From NCBI RefSeq assembly GCF_910592395.1, contig NC_088313.1, forward strand, positions 2,110,501-2,174,500: DNA of 64,000 nucleotides, given 5' to 3'. Position 1 is the stretch's first letter. Each line of letters starts with the position of its first letter. Below, piece after piece: positions 58,816 through 64,000 of the stretch. A program made the position numbers and the translations under genes. Origin of the DNA: Lineus longissimus. Taxonomy: Eukaryota; Nemertea; Pilidiophora; Heteronemertea; Lineidae. The notes under the pieces were generated by a model that made no database searches, was not told the origin of the DNA, and saw only the letters and a program-made list of their open reading frames with translations.

Positions 58816-60000
58816 CAGCACAAGTTTGCAGAGTCAATAAAATCAAATGCTTGCTTCAGTCAACAAGTCAGTGATGCCATTGAAACTGATAACCGACTTC
58901 TTTCCGTTATCAAAGCCTCCCAATTATATTTTACTGTAGGCTTTTCAAATTCCTAGCAGCCTCCATGTCCTCGGCATCGCCGAGTCTTCCTATTTGAATG
59001 AGATGACCCTCACCTCTGTTGTTCCAAGAAAACATGCTACATGTATTTCTTCTTCTGGGAATCTTAAGACGTGAAGTCCATGTTGGATCGAGTTCTCCAA
59101 GTCAGTGGAATTGAATGCTTCAATCAACAAGTCATATGATGCCATTGAATATTGTCGAAACATGTATTTGGAATCCGCCTTCCATCAAATCAATTTTGCG
59201 GGGAGTCTAACTTGATGTTGCTTTAGCTCAAGTTCTCCGAGTCGATTGAACCAAATGCTTGCTTTAATCAACAAGTAATATAACCCCATTGTAACTGATA
59301 ACTGATTTCATTTTGCGTTTGTCCTGCTATTCTATTGATTGTGAATCAAGAGTCCTTGTTTGTTCTTGTTCCAGTTCTCCGAGTCAATAAAATCAAGGCT
59401 GCGGCTATTCTTACGACGATCCCTAATGCATTTTACATACAAACTACTGGTTATTCTTACGACGATCATTTTCACCTTTTTGGGCCTTAATCCCAACCCT
59501 GACGCTCACCCTGACCCTAACACTTACTCCTAGCGCCAACCCTAACCCTAACCCTTCCTTTACACTAGTCTTATCTCCCTAGATCCTCAGTTTAATCTCT
59601 GAAATCGCATAAATCCTAAGTTACGACTAGTCGTAAGAATAGCCACTTTGTAAAATCAAATGCTTGCTTCAATCAACAAGTCATACAATTCCATTGAAAC
59701 CGATAACTGATTTTGTTTTCTGCTTTGTGTCAGCCATAAATCTTCCATCATCATGGGTTGAATGAGGGTGGGTCTTGGGTCGCTCTTGGTCTGTGTCTGT
59801 ATTGAGCATGGGTGTTTTTCCGTTGAGCATGGCAACCAATCCTTCACCATCGAGATTCTGCGCCATGTTCTCTGGTTGAATGTACATGTAGGTCTTTGTG
59901 TGCATTCAATCGTCTTGATGAGCCGTCTCGTGTTGTTTTTTGCCCAGTCACCGGTGACAACAAAACTGAATGCTTGTCTCAAATGAACAAGTCAAACAAT
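58815..60000 (+). repeat. Array of exon-like repeats, NACFNQQV family
   Basis: Copies start near 58819, 59096, 59230, 59376 (interrupted, resuming at 59652) and 59948. Several begin with an acceptor-like pyrimidine tract + AG, then encode K-F-x-E-S-I-K/E-x-N-A-C-F-x-Q-Q-V and a GATAACTGATTT-like word. Most copies meet a stop soon after. I do not recognise the peptide. They may be duplicated exon remnants or a non-coding repeat that mimics an exon. Confidence 0.55.
59389..59651. mobile_element. MITE nested in the exon-like repeat, with telomere-like core
   Basis: The ends GGCTATTCTTACGAC and GTCGTAAGAATAGCC are inverted repeats. The flanks repeat TAAAATCAA on both sides, as expected of a target-site duplication of about 9 bp, and the interrupted host repeat resumes exactly afterwards. 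The centre (about 59510-59560) contains CCAACCCTAACCCTAACCC, i.e. short (CCCTAA)n-like DNA. The left end word is repeated internally near 59450. Confidence 0.8.
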
Positions 60001-60149
60001 CTCAATGAAACCGGCGGCTGGTGCAATTCTTATGCACCTGGCCTACGCCACCTTCGGGCCTACTGTATCTGAAAGTCTAATTTCTGATACAAATTAGTCA
60101 CAAGTAGATAAATTATACAAACCTTGAAGTTGAATTCTGAAAGTCACCA

Positions 60150-63115
60150 GTCTGGAAAATTAGCGCTGCATCTCGGTCTTCCTTCCTCTCCTAAAAGAGC
60201 GAAAAAATATAGCAAGGTTGTCTCTCTTCCATCCATCTCTCAAAAATGACAAGAAATGTGTCAATCTCTCTGTGAACCTCCTTCCTCTTGTAAAAGAGCG
60301 AAAAAATATAGCCCGGCCTTGCCTCTCTTCCATCCATCCATCTCTCGAAAATGACCAGAAAGGTGTCAATCTCTCTGTGAACCTCCTTCCTCTTGTAAAA
60401 GAGCGAAAAAATATAGCCCGGCCTTGCCTCTCTTCCATCCATCTCTCGAAAATGACCAGAAAGGTGTCAATCTCTCTGTGAACCTCTTTCCTCGCGAAAA
60501 ATAGCAAAAAATTTGTCTTAAAAAATCTCAGATGAATCCTCCTTGATTCTGTGGACCAAGTATGGCGTAGACCAAGTTGGAGTTGAACTGTGGATACTAA
60601 TGAGAGACACAAACCTTACAAAGTCTCCATCCAACTTCTTGAAAATTGCCCCTTTGCCTTTTCTTCCTTTAAGGACTTCTCCTCGACTCTCAAGACCAAG
60701 TTGAAGTCTGAAAGTAAAACTGCAAATACGAATTAGTGATACAAACCTCACAAAGTCTCTGTCTTGCTTCTTGGTAATTCCCCTCTGGCCCTTCCTTCTA
60801 TCAAGGGAAGGGATCCTCCTGAACTCTCTAGACCAAGTTGAAGTCTGAAAGTAAAACTGCAGATAAAAATTAGTGATACAAACCTCACAAAGACTCCATC
60901 TTGCTTCTTGACAATTCCCCTGTGGCCCTTCCTTCCCCATCAATGAATCCGATACTACTCTGTGGACCAAGTTGAAGTCTGAAAGTAAAACTGCAGATAA
61001 AAATTAGTGATACAAACCTCACAAAGACTCCATCTTGCTTCTTGACAATTCCCCTGTGGCCCTTCCTTCCCCATCAATGAATCCGATACTACTCTGTGGA
61101 CCAAGTTGAAGTCTGAAAGTAAAACTGCAGATAAAAATTAGTGATACAAACCTCACAAAGACTCCATCTTGCTTCTTGACAATTCCCCTGCGGCCCTTCC
61201 TTCCCCATCAATGAATCCGATACTACTCTATGGACCAAGTTGAAGTCTGAAAGTAAAACTGCAGATACGAATTAGTGATACAAACCTCAAAAAGTTTCTG
61301 TCTTGCTTCTCTTGAAAATGAATGAGTCAATCTCTCAGTGTACCTCCATCCTCTCGAAAAATAGCGAAAAAAATGAAGCAAGGTCACCGCTCTTCCATCT
61401 CATCTCTCGAAAATGAAAATGAATGAGTCAATCTCTCAGTGTACCTCCATCCTCTCGAAAAATAACGAAAAAAATGAAGCAAGGTCACCGCTCTTCCATC
61501 TCATCTCTCGAAAATGAAAATGAATGAGTCAATCTCTCAGTGTACCTCCTTCCTCTCGAAAAATAGCGAAAAAAATGAAGCAAGGTCATGTCTCCTTCTC
61601 CTTGAAAATTGGGGTCATGTTCCTTCCTTCCTTGAAGTCTGAAAGTAAAACTGTGGATACGAATAAGTGATAGATATCTGACCTTCATCCTGCTTCTTGA
61701 AAATAGCCCCTGTCCCTTTCTTCCTTCCATCGATAAATCCTCACAAAGTCTCTGTCTTGCTTCTTGGCAATTCCCCTGTGGCCCTTTCTTCCATCAATGA
61801 ATCCTACACTACTCTGTAAACTAAGTTGAAGTCTGAAAGTAAAACTGCAGACACAAATTAGTGATACAAACCTCACAAAGTTTCTGTCCTGCTTCTTAGG
61901 ACTTGCCCCTGTGGCCCTTCCTTCTATCAAGGGAAGGAATCCTCCTCGAGTCTCTAGACCAAGTTGAAGTCTGAAGGTAAAACTGGATACGAATTAGTGA
62001 TACAAACCTCACAAAGTCTCTGTCTTGCTTCTTGGTAATTCCCCTCTGACCCTTCCTTCCATCAATGAATCCTACACTACTCTGTAAACCAAGTTGAAGT
62101 CTGAAAGTGAAACTGCAGACACAAATTAGTGATACAAACCTCACAAAGTTTCCATCTTGCTTCTTGGTAATTCCCCTGTGGCCCTTCCTTCTATCAAGGG
62201 AAGGGATCCTCCTGAACTCTCTACACCAAGTTGAAGTCTGAAAGTAAAACTGCAGATACGAATTAGTGATACAAACCTCACAAAGTTTCTGTCTTGCTTC
62301 TTGGGACTTGCCCCTGTGGCCCTTCCTTCTATCAAGGGAAGGAATCCTCCTCGACTCTCTAGACCAAGTTGAAGTCTGAAGGTAAAACTGGATACGAATT
62401 AGTGATACAAACCTCACAAAGTCTCTGTCTTGCTTCTTGAAAATTCCTTTCGAAAAATAGCGAAAAAAATATAGGAAGGTCATCGCTCTTCCGTCTCATC
62501 TCCCGAAAATGAAAATGAATGAGTTGATCTCTCAAGTGTACCTCCTTCCTCTCGAAAAATAGCGAAAAAAATGAAGGGAGGTCATCGCTCTTCCATCTCA
62601 TCTCTCGAAAATGAAACTGAATGAGTCAATCTCTCAGTGTACCTCCTTCCGCTCGAAAAATAGCGAAAAAAATTAAGCAAAGTCATCGCTCTTCCATCTC
62701 ATCTCTCGAAAATGAAAATGAATGAGTCAATCTCTCAGTGTACCTCCTTCCTCTCAAAAAATAGCGAGAAAAAAAAGAAGCAAGGTCATGACTCCTTCTT
62801 GAAAATTGGAGTCATGTTCCTTCCTTCCTTGAAGTCTGAAAGTAAAACTGTGGATACGAAAAAATGATAGATATCTGACCTCCATCCTGCTTCTTGAAAA
62901 TAGCCCATGCCCCTTTCTTCCTTCCATCGATGAATCCTCCAGGACTCTGAAAATACAACTGTGGATAGGAATTAGTGATACAAACCTGACGATGTCTCCG
63001 TCCTTCCTCCCGGAAAATAGCGAAAAAATAGGACATGGTCATCTCTTCCATCCCATCTCTCGAAAATAAAAAGAAGTGAGTCAGCCTCCTTCTTCTCGAA
63101 AAATGCCGAAAAAAT
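60150..63115 (-). repeat. Higher-order tandem repeat array (A, B and C units)
   Basis: A units (about 100 bp, containing GTCAATCTCTC) lie near 60258, 60364, 60464, 61327, 61428, 61527, 62524, 62626 and 62727. B units (134-137 bp, starting ACAAACCTCACAAAG) lie near 60741, 60878, 61012, 61146, 61280, 61868, 62005, 62138, 62271 and 62407, with diverged copies at 60612 and 62981. C units lie near 61600 and 62790. Runs of three A units recur with B runs between them, so blocks of about 1.15 kb repeat. On the minus strand each B unit holds a CTGCAG/TTTCAG acceptor and a GTGAG/GTTTGT donor. Confidence 0.85.
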
Positions 63116-63186
63116 CTAGTAGCGTCCTCGCTTAAAAATCCATTCCTCGCCCTACAGTCATGGTGGGTCTTCCTGACGATTGCCAT
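62880..63186 (-). CDS. Speculative first exons of an unknown repeat-derived gene
   Basis: Not recognised. On the minus strand an ATG at 63186 opens 67 codons (start MAIVRKTHHDCRARNGFL) ending at a GT donor (62986/62985). The next exon 62946-62880 follows an acceptor TTTTCAG and reads SPGGFIDGRKKGAWAIFKKQ, in phase. Related peptides (GFIDGRKGHRG-KKQD) recur in B units across the array. Other copies shift frame or stop, so this may be only coding-like satellite DNA. It could be refuted by lack of transcripts. Confidence 0.2.
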
Positions 63187-63189
63187 GGT

Positions 63190-64000
63190 TTCCTGCTGCT
63201 TGGATACTCCTTATGTTGCCATCTCCTTCTGTATTTGTATGCTGCAAAGTGAAATATAAAAATTGAACATGTGACACTGAAGACAAAGTCAATTCAGCAG
63301 AATAATAGCTGCAGGTTGCCACTAAAGACAGTGGAAACAAAGTCATAAATATTATTTTAAAAGTTATCATCAGAGGCCAATTTAGAGTAGTCCTGGGGCT
63401 GAAGGTAAAAGAGAAGTCTAGAGCTTTTCCTAAGTCTGGTAACCACACGAAGGGGAAATGGAGTTTTATCACACCACCTGTTTCAAACCACACCCAACAT
63501 TAGGTCACAATAACAAGTAAAGCTTTTAATTCTTATTAACACTGGTGCAGTTTCATTCTTTTGCATAATCTAGTGTGTTGATTTCTTTTTTTAAATTGAT
63601 TGTGCTATTCTCAGGCCATGCAATGACTGAATGAGAGATTTTCTGCTGCAAGTTCCAGTGACGAAGATATTTTTAGGGGACTTGTTCGTTGGCTGGCTGG
63701 ACTTCTGCTTGGAACGTCACGGAAGAAAATACAAACGCCTCTCTTCTAAAAACTTAGTCAACTCTGACTCTTATTTCCAACACGTCAAATATATATAGCT
63801 AAACAATTACATAAGTCATCACATAATAACATGTCAACTAGTGAAAGCCTTTTAAAACCGGGCCTTAAAAACATTACATAAACATAAACAAGTGCATAAC
63901 AAAAATGATTCCCCAACAGATATGCTGATGACTGCAACCACACCACAGTTGGGCTTCATCAATTTCAAAACAAGGGAAAGTTCATTAGGCCTATATACAA
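63190..64000. other. Right edge, no supported gene
   Basis: An acceptor-like site (TTTCACTTTGCAG on the minus strand, about 63242) precedes the speculative exon. The remainder is AT-rich DNA with no family similarity, RNA gene or clear repeat that I can support. Confidence 0.4.

Noticed and set aside
59500-59570. Chromosome end / telomere
   Set aside because: Only a few degenerate CCCTAA units, inside a MITE with target duplications and sequence on both sides.

Overview
This is a window of nuclear DNA from an animal, most likely a marine invertebrate. All recognisable genes are split by short introns (about 0.1-2 kb) with metazoan splice sites, the products are bilaterian housekeeping, ciliary, trafficking and germline proteins, and the gaps hold MITEs, tRNA-derived SINEs, foldback elements and tandem repeats. 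There is no prokaryotic signal. The phylum cannot be fixed from the sequence; frequent short ACATGTAC-type motifs and the repeat types would suit a lophotrochozoan, a cephalochordate or an ambulacrarian. Exon models below were built by hand from splice sites; in every complete model the exon lengths sum to an intact reading frame.

Layout. 614-11838 (-): RRM + MYND + Tudor gene of the TDRD1/Vreteno type, running off the left edge. 13742-15728 (-): FAM136A. 16078-20795 (+): DYNC2I2 (WDR34), head-to-head with FAM136A. 23893-29658 (-): WDR91, tail-to-tail with DYNC2I2. 30449-36296 (+): an NKRF homologue, head-to-head with WDR91. 40428-49212 (-): CCDC186, tail-to-tail with NKRF. 52374-56360 (+): CACUL1, head-to-head with CCDC186. 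56361-64000: long 3' UTR or intergenic DNA, a foldback element, an array of exon-like repeats, a MITE nested in that array, and about 3 kb of higher-order tandem repeats.

The genes do not form a pathway. Themes are piRNA/germline RNA (TDRD1-like), mitochondria (FAM136A), cilia (DYNC2I2), endosome and TGN trafficking (WDR91, CCDC186), nucleolar RNA and transcription (NKRF) and cullin/cell cycle (CACUL1). In human TDRD1, CCDC186 and CACUL1 all lie on 10q25-q26, with the first two adjacent, so part of this neighbourhood looks like conserved ancient linkage.

Most notable signals: two U12-type (minor spliceosome) introns, one AT-AC in WDR91 and one GT-AG in DYNC2I2; a GC-AG intron in the RRM of the TDRD1-like gene; an NKRF homologue lacking a G-patch, with a degenerate R3H and a prion-like N-terminus; an intronic minisatellite made of 3' splice-site look-alikes; three large foldback hairpins; and two families of exon-like tandem repeats at the right end.
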